A stretch of DNA of 64,000 nt from Hyphomicrobiaceae bacterium (GCA_041397645.1 JAWKWE010000004.1:930001-994000); one strand, 5' to 3'. Positions 28,654 through 38,404 are shown, numbered from the stretch's first letter. Notes: generated by a model not told the origin, from the sequence alone. Translations and numbers: made by a program.

Positions 28654-29865
28654 TTAGATGCGCCCCATGCGTACGTCGTCTTCAGGATTTGCACCGATCT
28701 TGTGAATAGCGAGATCCGCGCCCTGCCGCTCATCGTCTGGCGACAAGCGGAAACCGAGCGCTACGTCGACAAGCGTGTAGGCGAACAATCCGGCCGCAAG
28801 CCCGAACAGCGCTCCGCCGATCGAACCGACGAATTGCGAGGCGAACGTCACCCCACCCATGCCACCCAGCGCTTCCAACCCGAAGATTCCGCACGCTATT
28901 CCTCCCCATAGTCCGCACAATCCATGCAACGCCCAAACGCCGAGAACATCGTCGATCTGCCACTTGTTCGTTGAGATCTGAAACATCGAGACGAACAACG
29001 CACCCGCAACGCCGCCGGTTATCAGCGCGCCAATCGGATGCATCACGTCAGAGCCTGCGCACACCGCCACGAGGCCTGCCAACGCACCGTTGTGTACGAA
29101 GCCCGGGTCGTTGCGACCCGCGATGAGCGCCGCCAATATGCCTCCGCACATCGCCAACAGCGAATTCATCGCCACTAGGCCGGATACACCTGACAGACTT
29201 TGCGCGCTCATCACGTTGAAGCCAAACCACCCCACGCACAACAACCACGATCCCATTGCAAGCCAGGGGATCGACGACGGCGGCGGGCTGATGGGACGAC
29301 CGCGATCATAGCGCCCGATGCGCGGGCCTAGCTTGAGGATCGCTCCGAGCGCAACCCAACCACCAAATGCGTGAACGACGATGGAGCCCGCGAAGTCTTT
29401 GAATGGCGCCCCGAGCAAGGCTGCGAACAAATTGTCTTGCAGGCCGAAATTCTTGTTCCAGATGACGCCTTCAATCAAGGGATAGCAAAGACCGACCAAA
29501 ATTGCGGTGGCGGCACATTGCGGTGCAAAGCGTGCGCGCTCAGCGATGCCACCTGAGACGATCGCCGGCACCGCCGCGGCAAACGTGGCAAGGAAGAAGA
29601 ACTTCACCAGGTCGAGACCATGCGTGGCGCTCAGCATGTGGGCATTGGCGAAAAACGAAACGCCATAAGAAATGAAATAGCCCATGAAGAAATAGGTCGT
29701 GGTCGAAATGGCGAAATCGACCAGGATTTTGACCAGCGCATTGACCTGGTTTTTGTGGCGCACCGTCCCAACTTCGAGGAACGCGAAACCGCCATGCATG
29801 GCGAAAACCAGAATTGCGCCCATCAAGAGAAAAAAGACGTCCGTGCTCTGTTGGAGCTGCTCCAT
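28654..29865 (-). CDS. amt: Ammonium transporter
   Basis: About 403 residues from ATG 29865 (GAGGGG upstream); an ATG at 29880 is also in frame. Eleven membrane helices expected for Amt/Rh proteins. Twin-His pore residues are in place: IVVHAFGGWVALGA and GVWALHGLCGLWGGI. Signature region DFAGSIVVHAFGG. It imports ammonium across the inner membrane. The usual glnK partner gene is absent: the next gene upstream encodes an unrelated protein, and a strong terminator isolates amt from it. Confidence 0.93.
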   Translation of the reverse strand: MEQLQQSTDVFFLLMGAILVFAMHGGFAFLEVGTVRHKNQVNALVKILVDFAISTTTYFFMGYFISYGVSFFANAHMLSATHGLDLVKFFFLATFAAAVPAIVSGGIAERARFAPQCAATAILVGLCYPLIEGVIWNKNFGLQDNLFAALLGAPFKDFAGSIVVHAFGGWVALGAILKLGPRIGRYDRGRPISPPPSSIPWLAMGSWLLCVGWFGFNVMSAQSLSGVSGLVAMNSLLAMCGGILAALIAGRNDPGFVHNGALAGLVAVCAGSDVMHPIGALITGGVAGALFVSMFQISTNKWQIDDVLGVWALHGLCGLWGGIACGIFGLEALGGMGGVTFASQFVGSIGGALFGLAAGLFAYTLVDVALGFRLSPDDERQGADLAIHKIGANPEDDVRMGRI

Positions 29866-29947
29866 TGTCCCCTCACCCATCTTTTTTTGTTCATGAGTTG
29901 TGCATGAGCCGTTTTATTAGACAAAAAGCCCTGCGGCCGAGCACTGT

Positions 29948-29968
29948 GATCAAGAATTGTGCCCTTGC
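29948..29968 (-). promoter_or_regulatory. Weak sigma-54-like site upstream of amt
   Basis: On the minus strand GGGCACAATTCTTGATC matches the -24/-12 layout (GGCAC, 5 bases, TTGA) but has GA where the conserved GC of the -12 element should be. It lies about 85-100 bases before the amt start. Nitrogen control is expected for amt, but this site alone is poor evidence. Confidence 0.25.
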
Positions 29969-30037
29969 TCAAGATTTATATTTCGATGGGTGCGCAACAC
30001 CGACCAAGCTCAGGCGGCGCCTGCCTGCGGAACAGTC

Positions 30038-30086
30038 AAAAAAGACGAGACCATCTGCACTCATTGATGTGCAGATGGTCTCGTCT
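30038..30086 (-). terminator. Strong Rho-independent terminator with an 18-bp perfect stem
   Basis: Arms 30043-30060 and 30069-30086 are perfectly complementary over 18 bases (AGACGAGACCATCTGCAC) with an 8-base loop. On the minus strand the hairpin is followed by T6 (30043-30038), so it terminates the gene ending at 30107, 21 bases upstream. Confidence 0.92.
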
Positions 30087-30106
30087 CCAAGATTGCAATT
30101 TAGGCC

Positions 30107-31030
30107 TCAACGCACGCGGCGCGGATTCATATAAAGATCCGATTCCTGACGCTGGAGACCTGGCTCCACCCGTCCCGCCGCAACGTCGTAGGCCAGCGCT
30201 TTGACGTGCCGCCGCACCGCTTTGTTGAACACAACCATTCCGGCGAACAGCTTCATGACCATGAGCACGCGCGGGTCGGCGTGATCGCCACGAACCGTGC
30301 CGTGCCACTTGCCACCGATGGTGAGGATTGACCCGTCGAGATGGCCAACGGTTTCGCCATGCTGGTCGATCAGCGTGTAATCGCCGCCGATATTTATGAA
30401 ATCGCGGGTAACCCGATAAAAGCGCGGCGCACCATCTTCCATGATAAAGAACGAGAAGTGCTCCGGCATGAGCGGCCATTTGTTGGCTGAACGCTCCAAC
30501 GTGATGACGTAGTCGTCGTCGTAGGTGTTGATCAGGTAGCTGGTCACCGGCAGCCCGCGCGCGCCTATGGTTTGTTGGATCGACCGCGCCAGCATCAGAT
30601 CCATGCTGGCCCGCCAATTCAGCGTTTCAGAAAACAGCTTGAAGACCAGCCGCTTGTCCATGCCGGTTGCGCTGTCCCAGAGCTCCTTGCGATAGCCCAG
30701 CACGCCGGTGCGTTCGCCGTTCTCAACGATCTCTGCAAACACGTCCATATCGGTCGTGAACTGACGCGACTTACCCTTGTTGCGTTCGCGCTTGAAGAAG
30801 CCGAACTCGATGTCGTTGAACGGCGTGATCCATACGTCGACCAGAAATTCGTGCCACTTTTTCTTAGCGGCTTCACGAGCCTCCGCATTGGCTTTTTGCA
30901 GCTTGGTCAAACCCGGGGCGCTACGCGCGTTGGCCTCATAGACTTCATCGCGCGCGACGTTCGCCGCCTCCGCGGCTGCAGCTTTCGCCTCGGCCTCGAC
31001 GGGATCGTTCTTTCTTGCCGAAGATGCCAT
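30107..31030 (-). CDS. Hypothetical protein with LURP/tubby-like C-terminal barrel (tentative)
   Basis: 307 residues from ATG 31030 (GGAGAG upstream); a longer in-frame extension to 31117 looks non-coding. Residues ~1-65 are a charged Ala/Glu/Lys coiled-coil-like helix. The region ~195-275 (FYRVTRDFINIGGDYTLID, GETVGHLDGSILTIGGKWHGTV) has the strand-turn pattern of LURP-one-related/phospholipid scramblase-like folds, with the conserved style of YxLxD..G..VGxLDG. No signal peptide, so probably cytosolic. The assignment is by pattern only; function unknown. It ends at the strong terminator above and stands as a single transcription unit. Confidence 0.7.
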   Translation of the reverse strand: MASSARKNDPVEAEAKAAAAEAANVARDEVYEANARSAPGLTKLQKANAEAREAAKKKWHEFLVDVWITPFNDIEFGFFKRERNKGKSRQFTTDMDVFAEIVENGERTGVLGYRKELWDSATGMDKRLVFKLFSETLNWRASMDLMLARSIQQTIGARGLPVTSYLINTYDDDYVITLERSANKWPLMPEHFSFFIMEDGAPRFYRVTRDFINIGGDYTLIDQHGETVGHLDGSILTIGGKWHGTVRGDHADPRVLMVMKLFAGMVVFNKAVRRHVKALAYDVAAGRVEPGLQRQESDLYMNPRRVR

Positions 31031-31160
31031 GAGTGCTCTCCTTCGCGCGGTTGCGCGCGCGTTTCGCATCGAATCAGCTTGAAAGGCTAGCATTCGAGGC
31101 CCGTGAAGGCCTCTCAACGCCGGAATTAGCGGTGGATACCCGAAAGTTACCGAATTCCGG

Positions 31161-31697
31161 CTAGTCGAGCTGGCGTGCGACGACCGTCGCAGTAAGCGGC
31201 GTCATATCGGGATTTCGCTCCGGCGCGGCCTTCGCCGCCTCAACTCGCGGCTCCGGCGGTCCGTCGAAGAGCCCGCTGCACCGGCGGATATTGGCACATC
31301 GCAGGCCGATCGGAGGGTGGGTGGCATCGGCTGGGAATCTCGCCAGATGGGCGCAGACTTTGATCACGTCCGGACGGCTGAGCCAGCCTTCGCTCGCTCC
31401 TTTCCGCGCCGCGGTGCAGTCGGCTGCCATCTCGTCCTCGGCGACGGCGGGATCCGCATGAGCGCACTCATGCGCGAAGATGAACTTGCGAACGGCCGGC
31501 GCGTAACCGTCCAGCACCGTCTTGTTCATTACAATGAGCTTGAGACCAGGAATGTAGTAACCCGAGGACGAGGAATTCTTGAGCTCGGTTTCAACCCTGT
31601 CGGCGCCGGGGCACTGACCCAACTCGTCGGCTTTCGAGGACACGCTCGCAGAAAGTGCGCAAGCAGCGAGAGCGATCGTTTTGACCAGCGTATGCAA
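31161..31697 (-). CDS. Exported putative metallopeptidase-like protein with HExxH motif
   Basis: 178 residues. Start is TTG 31697, with GAGG 7 bases upstream; no in-frame ATG serves. Signal peptide to about residue 23 (LAACALSASVSSKA-DEL). Residues 76-80 read HECAH (HExxH), followed by EDEMAADCTAA at 87-97, the spacing in which gluzincin-type peptidases place the third ligand and the xAD helix. Cys29, Cys94, and several C-terminal Cys may form disulfides. Short for a peptidase, so it could be an inactive or minimal member. C-terminal tail (~155-178) is low complexity. Not recognised by name. Confidence 0.75.
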   Translation of the reverse strand: MHTLVKTIALAACALSASVSSKADELGQCPGADRVETELKNSSSSGYYIPGLKLIVMNKTVLDGYAPAVRKFIFAHECAHADPAVAEDEMAADCTAARKGASEGWLSRPDVIKVCAHLARFPADATHPPIGLRCANIRRCSGLFDGPPEPRVEAAKAAPERNPDMTPLTATVVARQLD

Positions 31698-31992
31698 GGC
31701 ATGACCTCACTTTGGCTCAGGTTGTCAACGCCTCTCCTTTTGGTCGGTTCCTCTCCAGGTCGTGCGCGCTCCGGTTGCTTTTCCGGAGCCCTTTGGTTCG
31801 CGACTCGAGTGAGCACCACTATTCGCGATTCGACTTTAGTTTGAGAGATGTGGTGCTGAAGACAAGCCTGGAAACTGTGCACTTTGCCTCGATACGTGAG
31901 ATTTCTGCCTCACACGCGGGCATTTCGCGACATTTTTGCACTGCTGTGGCGCTAGATCGCAGTCCTCGCCATTTGGGCAATCGGTCAAGCGA

Positions 31993-32991
31993 TCAAGGCA
32001 ACGGCAGCTTGAATTGAAGGCGACTGTTCAGGCTGGCCGGATCTGAGCTGCCTATGCCGCTGACGTCGGTCGTAACGCTGAGTGAGTAGCTATCCGCCTG
32101 TTCGAGCATAACACCCGCTCCGGCTGTATTGACCGCAGTCCCCGCTTCACCGGATTTGCCAATCAAGTCGATCTCGCGTTTCACGGTCACGAAGGGTGCA
32201 ACCGTCTGCCCGTTATCCAACGCAAACGATTTGCCGATGCGCGGCGCAACGATGATCGCGCCCTTATCCTCTGTCTGCTTTCCGGCGGTAGGGTCGACAG
32301 CCGTCGCACTTTCCCATTGCGTCGTCGTATCGATAGTGACTGCAGGAAATGCCTGAAACGCCATGTAGGCGGCGTATTTGTCTTCCGACTGATCGCCACC
32401 CGACGCGGTGGGCGCAATCGTCTCCGACCGCTTGGCGTAGACGCCGACGCTGGTGTTCTTCACGATCTTATAGTCGAGCCCAGCGCCCGTTTGCACTGAC
32501 TTGGATACATCGTTCAAACCGTCTGCCTTAAAGCTGCTCCACACGTCGATGGCGGGTTTGGCCGCGACAGGCGCCTTGGGCATGGCCAGATCATCCGATG
32601 CCAGGCCTTGAGCCTGTTGCACCTTACGGCTGAGCTTTTGAGCATTGAAGTCACGAAGCGTCTGCAGGCTGGTGCGCGCCGAAACGCTGTCATCCGACGA
32701 CTGCACAGATAACGGCACCGGCGCGGTCGCTGGAGCGTCGGTGTCTCTGATCTCAGGAAATTTAGTGGTCGGCTTTGCGCCGCGGGCAACGGCATTTGCT
32801 GCCGGCACGCTCAGATCGAGAAGCGGGGGTAGCGCATCGCACGTGAGATCCTTGAATGTACCGTCAGGATTCATCAGCGCGGACGCATCTTCGTCGTCGC
32901 AAGTGGCCAACGCCACAGGCGCGTTGACCGTGAGACCCCAGCTCAGCGCGGCCCCAATCACCAGGAAGAATCGGCGGTTTTTGCTTTTCAT
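31993..32991 (-). CDS. Exported hypothetical protein, possible outer-membrane beta-barrel
   Basis: 332 residues from ATG 32991 (MKSKNRRFF); an upstream in-frame extension overlaps yggS. Signal peptide to about residue 29 (SWGLTVNAPVALA-TCD). A Pro/Ala-rich linker region (~60-140) is followed by a C-terminal half (~165-332) of alternating polar/hydrophobic strands ending in RLQFKLPLP, resembling an outer-membrane barrel or beta-rich lectin-like fold. There is no terminal Phe of the classic type. 68 bases downstream of yggS on the same strand. Function unknown. Confidence 0.65.
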   Translation of the reverse strand: MKSKNRRFFLVIGAALSWGLTVNAPVALATCDDEDASALMNPDGTFKDLTCDALPPLLDLSVPAANAVARGAKPTTKFPEIRDTDAPATAPVPLSVQSSDDSVSARTSLQTLRDFNAQKLSRKVQQAQGLASDDLAMPKAPVAAKPAIDVWSSFKADGLNDVSKSVQTGAGLDYKIVKNTSVGVYAKRSETIAPTASGGDQSEDKYAAYMAFQAFPAVTIDTTTQWESATAVDPTAGKQTEDKGAIIVAPRIGKSFALDNGQTVAPFVTVKREIDLIGKSGEAGTAVNTAGAGVMLEQADSYSLSVTTDVSGIGSSDPASLNSRLQFKLPLP

Positions 32992-33058
32992 GCGCTGCAC
33001 GATAAGCCCAAGTGTGATGATGATGTGGCAGACGTCTTGCGTTGTGCGCAGGGCTGGT

Positions 33059-33745
33059 TCAACGCACGCCGAATATGGCGCTTCCCACGCGCACATGGGT
33101 GGCGCCGAACTCGATTGCGGTCTCGTAGTCGCTGCTCATGCCCATACTCAGGCCCATAACACCCAACTCGCGCGCGAGCTTTTCGAGAAAGGCAAAATGC
33201 ACTGCGGGCTCTTCCTCGACGGGCGGGATGCACATCAGCCCTGAGATTTCGAGATTTAACTCCTCGCGGCAGAATGAAACGAAGGATGCCGCCTCGCGCG
33301 GCATGATCCCCGCCTTCTGCGGTTCTTCGCCGGTGTTGACCTGAACGAACAGCTGCAGCTTGCGATTTTGCTTGGCCATTTCGTCCGCTATCGCGCGCGC
33401 AATCTTGGGCCGGTCGACCGAGTGAATGGCATCAAACAGCGCAACTGCGTCCTTCGCCTTGTTGGATTGAAGCGGCCCGATCAGATGGAGGCGGATATCG
33501 GGAAATGCCGTGCGTAGCGCAGGCCACTTGCCTTGCGCTTCCTGCACCTTGTTCTCACCGAAGTCGCGGTGACCAGCTTCAAGCACGGGCCGAATGTCCT
33601 CCGGCCCGAACGTCTTTGAAACCGCGATCAGCGTAACGCTCCGCGATTTGCGTCCGGCAGCCTTCTCTGCAGCGGAAATTGCGGTGGTCACTTCGCGCAG
33701 TTTTGCTGCTTTATCGCTGGCGCTCGCTGGATCGTCGGTGCTCAT
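33059..33745 (-). CDS. yggS: YggS-family pyridoxal-phosphate homeostasis protein
   Basis: 228 residues. PLP-lysine in LIAVSKTFGPEDI (about residue 48), barrel segment FGENKVQEAQGKWPAL, LHLIGPLQSNKAKDAV, VDRPKIARAIADE, and C-terminal GMSSDYETAIEFGATHVRVGSAIFG. The family binds PLP without known catalysis and keeps PLP balance in the cytosol. It is divergent from leuS, as in other Hyphomicrobiales. Confidence 0.95.
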   Translation of the reverse strand: MSTDDPASASDKAAKLREVTTAISAAEKAAGRKSRSVTLIAVSKTFGPEDIRPVLEAGHRDFGENKVQEAQGKWPALRTAFPDIRLHLIGPLQSNKAKDAVALFDAIHSVDRPKIARAIADEMAKQNRKLQLFVQVNTGEEPQKAGIMPREAASFVSFCREELNLEISGLMCIPPVEEEPAVHFAFLEKLARELGVMGLSMGMSSDYETAIEFGATHVRVGSAIFGVR

Positions 33746-34016
33746 GGGAAAGTGTCGATTGCAAGTTTCTGTCTAGGATGGCGTCCAGGCATCGTGAACA
33801 AAGCCGGGTGCCCGCCCTATCATTGCTAGCCGGCAAAAGAAAGCGAACCCGTCGAGCCCAAGTGGGCCAGACGGGCAGCGGCCGAAGACGGCAAGCCACA
33901 GAAATCGATATATTTCTGAACCCACCCGGTCCGGTCTCGCCAAGCCCTTGACCCGCTGTAGGCTTTTGGGCTCTTTACGTCCGGCTTTCCGATTTGACCG
34001 AAAGAATAAACACGTC

Positions 34017-36641
34017 ATGGCGACCGAACGATACAACGCGCCTGCTCGCGAGAAGCACTGGCAGCAAGTCTGGGAAAAAGAAGACATTTTCCGGTCCAAG
34101 GAGGACGCTGGTGCCGACAAGTGCTACGTGCTGGAGATGTTCCCCTACCCGTCGGGACGCATCCACATGGGCCACGTGCGCAACTATGCCATGGGCGATG
34201 TGTTTGCGCGCTACAAGCGCATGAAGGGCTTCAGCGTGCTGCACCCCATGGGCTGGGACGCCTTCGGTATGCCCGCCGAGAACGCTGCGATGGAGCGCAA
34301 AGTGCATCCGGGCGCCTGGACCTATGAAAACATCGACACGATGCGTTCGCAGCTAAAGTCCATGGGTCTGTCGCTGGATTGGTCGCGCGAAATCGCGACC
34401 TGTTCGCCGGACTATTACAGGCACCAGCAAAAGCTCTTCCTCGACATGCTGGAAAAGGGGCTGGCTTATCGCAAGTCCTCCAAAGTGAATTGGGACCCGG
34501 TCGATCACACCGTACTTGCCAACGAACAAGTCATAGACGGCCGCGGCTGGCGCTCGGGCGCGCTTGTCGAGCAACGCGAACTGACCCAGTGGTTCTTTAG
34601 GATCACCGCTTATGCCCAGGAGCTGCTCGACGATCTCGACACGCTCACCAACTGGCCAGAAAAGGTGCGCCTGATGCAGGCCAACTGGATCGGCCGTTCG
34701 GAAGGCATGTCGGTCCGCTGGGCGCTCGAGAAATCGACGGCCCCTAAAGGCTTCGACGAGATCGAGATCTACACCACGCGACCCGACACGCTGTTTGGCG
34801 CTTCGTTCCTCGCGGTGGCTGCCGATCACCCGATTGCCAAGGCCGCCGCTGAAAAGAACCCCGCCCTCGCCGACTTCTGCGAGGAATGCCGCCGCATGGG
34901 AACCTCGGTTGCCGCCATCGAAGCGGCCGAAAAGCTCGGCTATGACACCGGCATTCGCGCCGTGCATCCTTTCGACAACGATTGGACGCTGCCTGTCTAC
35001 GTCGCCAACTTCATCTTGATGGACTACGGCACCGGCGCCATCTTCGGTTGCCCTTCAGGCGATCAGCGCGACATGGATTTTGCGCGCCGCTACGACCTTC
35101 CCGTCGTGCCCGTAATTCTGCCGCCGGGCGAAGACGTTGCCACCTTCACATTGAAGGACAAGGCCTATGAAGACGATGGCGTGATGATCAATTCGCGCTT
35201 CCTCGACGGCCTGAGCACGAGCGATGCGTTCGAGGTCGCTTCCAATCGGCTCGAAAAGCAAAAGCTCGGGGGCAAGCCGCAGGGCGCGCGCAAGGTCAAC
35301 TTCCGCCTGCGAGACTGGGGCATCTCGCGCCAGCGTTACTGGGGCTGTCCGATCCCCATTGTCCATTGCAAGGATTGCGGCGTGGTGCCCGTTCCCAGCA
35401 AGGATCTGCCTGTCACCCTGCCGGAAGATGCAACTTTCGACAAACCGGGCAATCCGCTTGACCGGCATCCAACCTGGAAGTTTTGCGACTGCCCCAAATG
35501 CGGCAAGCCCGCGACGCGCGAAACCGACACCATGGACACGTTCGTCGACAGCTCGTGGTACTTCATCCGCTTCACCGCGCCTCGGGCCGACACGCCCGTC
35601 AACGAAAGGGCTGCGAAATACTGGCTACCCGTCGATCAGTACATCGGCGGCATCGAGCACGCGATCTTGCATCTGCTCTATTCGCGCTTTTTCGTACGCG
35701 CCATGTGCGACTCAGGGCACCTGCAATTTGCGGGCAACACCCGCGAGCCGTTTGCCGCGCTGTTCACCCAGGGCATGGTCACTCACGAAACCTACAAGTC
35801 CGATGAAGGTGCCTGGCTGCTCCCCGGCGACGTGCGTTTTGAAGGTGAAGGCAGCGAGCGCAAGGCCGTCGAGATCGCAACCGGCAACCCGGTTACGATT
35901 GGCTCTATCGAAAAGATGTCGAAGTCGAAAAAGAACCTCGTCGATCCCGATGACATCATCGCGCATTACGGGGCCGACTGCGCGCGCTGGTTCATGCTGT
36001 CGGATAGTCCGCCCGAGCGCGATGTCATTTGGACAGAGGCCGGCGTTGCCGGGGCCGGTCGCTTCATCCAGCGTGTCTGGCGGATCATTGACGACGTGTC
36101 GGAGCGTTTCCCCGACAAGCTGGGCGACAAGCCGGCTTCGTTCTCGGCGGAAGCCCTGGAGGTTCGCAAGGCGGCCCACAAGGCCCTGGACCAGGTCGGC
36201 AAGACGATCGAAGGTCTGCGGTTCAACGTCGCCGTCGCCACTCTCCACGAGCTGGCCAATGTGCTCTCCGCAGCCCTAACTAAGTCTGGAGACGGCCTTC
36301 CGTACGCAATTCGCGAGGCTTCAGAGCTCTTAACCCGCATGATCGGCCCGATGATGCCTCATTTGGCTGAAGAATGCTGGGCGCGGCTCGGATACAACAC
36401 GCTGGTCGCGAATGAGTCCTGGCCGGTGCCGGAGCCCGGGCTGCTCGTTGACGATCAAGTGACCATCGCCGTACAAGTAAACGGGAAACGCCGGGACGAG
36501 CTTGTCATTTCGCGGTCCGCAACGAATGCGGAAATTGAGGCCGCGGCTTTGCAGCTTGAGCCGGTGTTAAGGGCACTGGAAGGCCGAACGGTCAAAAAAG
36601 TGATCGTGGTGCCGCAGAGGATTGTGAATGTCGTTGGGTAA
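34017..36641 (+). CDS. leuS: Leucyl-tRNA synthetase
   Basis: 874 residues from ATG 34017 (MATERYNAPAREKHWQQVW); the open frame extends 23 codons upstream without a ribosome site. Class I signatures: HMGHVRNY (HIGH-like, in PYPSGRIHMGHVRNYAMGD) and KMSKSKKNLVDPDDII (KMSKS). CP1 editing domain and zinc-like Cys pairs at ~465-500 (VHCKDCGVVP, CDCPKCGKP). Charges tRNA-Leu. First gene of leuS-lptE-holA; overlaps lptE by 14 bases. Confidence 0.97.
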   Translation: MATERYNAPAREKHWQQVWEKEDIFRSKEDAGADKCYVLEMFPYPSGRIHMGHVRNYAMGDVFARYKRMKGFSVLHPMGWDAFGMPAENAAMERKVHPGAWTYENIDTMRSQLKSMGLSLDWSREIATCSPDYYRHQQKLFLDMLEKGLAYRKSSKVNWDPVDHTVLANEQVIDGRGWRSGALVEQRELTQWFFRITAYAQELLDDLDTLTNWPEKVRLMQANWIGRSEGMSVRWALEKSTAPKGFDEIEIYTTRPDTLFGASFLAVAADHPIAKAAAEKNPALADFCEECRRMGTSVAAIEAAEKLGYDTGIRAVHPFDNDWTLPVYVANFILMDYGTGAIFGCPSGDQRDMDFARRYDLPVVPVILPPGEDVATFTLKDKAYEDDGVMINSRFLDGLSTSDAFEVASNRLEKQKLGGKPQGARKVNFRLRDWGISRQRYWGCPIPIVHCKDCGVVPVPSKDLPVTLPEDATFDKPGNPLDRHPTWKFCDCPKCGKPATRETDTMDTFVDSSWYFIRFTAPRADTPVNERAAKYWLPVDQYIGGIEHAILHLLYSRFFVRAMCDSGHLQFAGNTREPFAALFTQGMVTHETYKSDEGAWLLPGDVRFEGEGSERKAVEIATGNPVTIGSIEKMSKSKKNLVDPDDIIAHYGADCARWFMLSDSPPERDVIWTEAGVAGAGRFIQRVWRIIDDVSERFPDKLGDKPASFSAEALEVRKAAHKALDQVGKTIEGLRFNVAVATLHELANVLSAALTKSGDGLPYAIREASELLTRMIGPMMPHLAEECWARLGYNTLVANESWPVPEPGLLVDDQVTIAVQVNGKRRDELVISRSATNAEIEAAALQLEPVLRALEGRTVKKVIVVPQRIVNVVG

Positions 36642-37209
36642 GACCAAACGCGCCTTTGCATTGCGTGCACGTTCCGTGCGCTCTGCGGCTATTGCCATCG
36701 GGGTTCTGCCTGCCGTCATCGCGAGCAGCGCGTTTATCGGCGGCTGCGCCGACGGCACCGGCTTTCGACCGCTCTATGCCACCTCATCGGTCGGAGGCGC
36801 TAACGTTTCCGAAAAGATGAAATCCGTCGATGTGGCCCCGATTCCGGGTCGCGTGGGCCAGCGTCTCCGCAACGAATTCATTTTCGAGACGACCGGGGGT
36901 GGTCTGCCGCTCCCGCCTGAGTACCGTCTGGAAGTTGCTATTCGCGAAAGCGTCTCCTCGTCACTGGTCCAGATCGACGGCAACGCGCAAACTCAGACTT
37001 ACAAGCTCGACGCTTCTTTCAAGCTCATCCGTTTGACCGACAAGGCTGTCGTGGCAGAGGGAAAGAGCTATGGCCGGGCCGGATTTGAGCGGACCGACAG
37101 CACGTTTGCCAATGTTCGCGCTCGTGAAGACGCCGAAAACCGTGCAGCGAGAACGGTGGGTGAAGAGCTGCGCACGCGCGTACTCGCCTACTTGGCTCAG
37201 CCTGTCTGA
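36628..37209 (+). CDS. lptE: LPS-assembly lipoprotein LptE
   Basis: 193 residues. Basic N-terminus and hydrophobic stretch ending in a lipobox-like FIGGC (Cys at ~37), then GFRPLYATS, the LptE N-terminal strand, and RVGQRLRNEFIFETTGGG. The family plugs LptD in the outer membrane and delivers lipopolysaccharide. Overlaps leuS by 14 bases and precedes holA by 53, the standard order for the group. Confidence 0.9.
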   Translation: MSLGKTKRAFALRARSVRSAAIAIGVLPAVIASSAFIGGCADGTGFRPLYATSSVGGANVSEKMKSVDVAPIPGRVGQRLRNEFIFETTGGGLPLPPEYRLEVAIRESVSSSLVQIDGNAQTQTYKLDASFKLIRLTDKAVVAEGKSYGRAGFERTDSTFANVRAREDAENRAARTVGEELRTRVLAYLAQPV

Positions 37210-37262
37210 TTCCCTAAAACACGGATGATAATGCTGGCCGGCGACTGCTGGGAGTTCGCCTA

Positions 37263-38342
37263 ATGGTTGCTGTCAAAGCCGCCCAAGCCGCTGCGTTCTT
37301 AAAAAGCCCGCCGCAATCGCTGTCGGCTGTGCTGTTTTACGGCTCGGATCCCGGCTTGGTCAGCGAACGTTCCGATCGCCTCGCCAAGCTCATGGCGGCG
37401 CGCGAAGATCCTGCCGGCGAAATCTTGCGGCTCGACGATACCGACCTCGATAGCGATCCCGACCGCCTCGGCGTTGAACTCGACACTCGGCCGATGTTCT
37501 CAGGCCGAAAGATTATCCGGGCCACGGCAGGGCGCAGGATCGCCGCCGCATCGCTCAAGCCAATCCTTGAAGTGCCCGCTCACGAAGGGTTCCTCATCGT
37601 GGAAGCGGGAAACCTCAAGCCAACCGATGCTCTGCGTTCGCTTTTCGAAGGCAAAGCCCATGCCGCTGCCGTCGCCTGTTATGCAGACGATACCGCAGCA
37701 ATCGACGGACTGATCACGGAAGTGCTGAGCCAATTCCGCGTGAAAATCACCCTTGAGGCGCGCGAGGAGCTGAACGGACGGCTCGGCGCTGACCGGGCCT
37801 TGTCACGAGCGGAGATCGAGAAGCTCGCGCTTTACGCCATGGGGCAGAGCGAAATCACGCTCAACGACGTGGAAGCGGTTGTGGGCGATGCATCCGATCT
37901 TGCCCTTGAACGCATTCCAGAAGCGGCCGCCAGTGGCGATGTCGCACGCGCCGTTGGCGACTTGAGCCGCGCCGTGGCATCCGGCGAGAGCCCGCAAGCC
38001 ATAATTCTCATCACACAACGCTACTTTCTCAAACTGCACCGAATCCGCGGCGATATAGAAACCGGGCGCGGGTTGGAGGATGCTTTACGCGCCTTGCGCC
38101 CGCCCCTTCATTTCAAACAGCGCGATATCTTTGCCAGTCAGCTTCGCCGCTGGAACCGTGCCGGTCTCGATCAGGCCTTGCGGCGCATCGCAGAGGCCGC
38201 CAAAGCGGCACGACTGTCGTCACAACTGGAAGAGACATTAGCCGAACGGCTAATTCTGGCGCTCTCAGCGATGGCTGGCGGGACTTTGGGCTCATCCCCA
38301 TCGAGGACCGCCCAAAGCGGCGCGGCACGCCGCCGCTCATAG
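37263..38342 (+). CDS. holA: DNA polymerase III delta subunit
   Basis: 359 residues. The N-terminal domain FYGSDPGLVSERSDRLAKL and the C-terminal clamp-loader helical region (LKLHRIRGDIETGRGLEDALRALRPPLHFKQRDIF) fit HolA. It opens the beta clamp as part of the clamp loader. Third gene of leuS-lptE-holA. Confidence 0.93.
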   Translation: MVAVKAAQAAAFLKSPPQSLSAVLFYGSDPGLVSERSDRLAKLMAAREDPAGEILRLDDTDLDSDPDRLGVELDTRPMFSGRKIIRATAGRRIAAASLKPILEVPAHEGFLIVEAGNLKPTDALRSLFEGKAHAAAVACYADDTAAIDGLITEVLSQFRVKITLEAREELNGRLGADRALSRAEIEKLALYAMGQSEITLNDVEAVVGDASDLALERIPEAAASGDVARAVGDLSRAVASGESPQAIILITQRYFLKLHRIRGDIETGRGLEDALRALRPPLHFKQRDIFASQLRRWNRAGLDQALRRIAEAAKAARLSSQLEETLAERLILALSAMAGGTLGSSPSRTAQSGAARRRS

Positions 38343-38404
38343 CAGCCTTGCCGCCAAGGCCTTGCGCCCTATAGTGCCCCGCCAAACACGGGGAGCAGAA
38401 TTCC

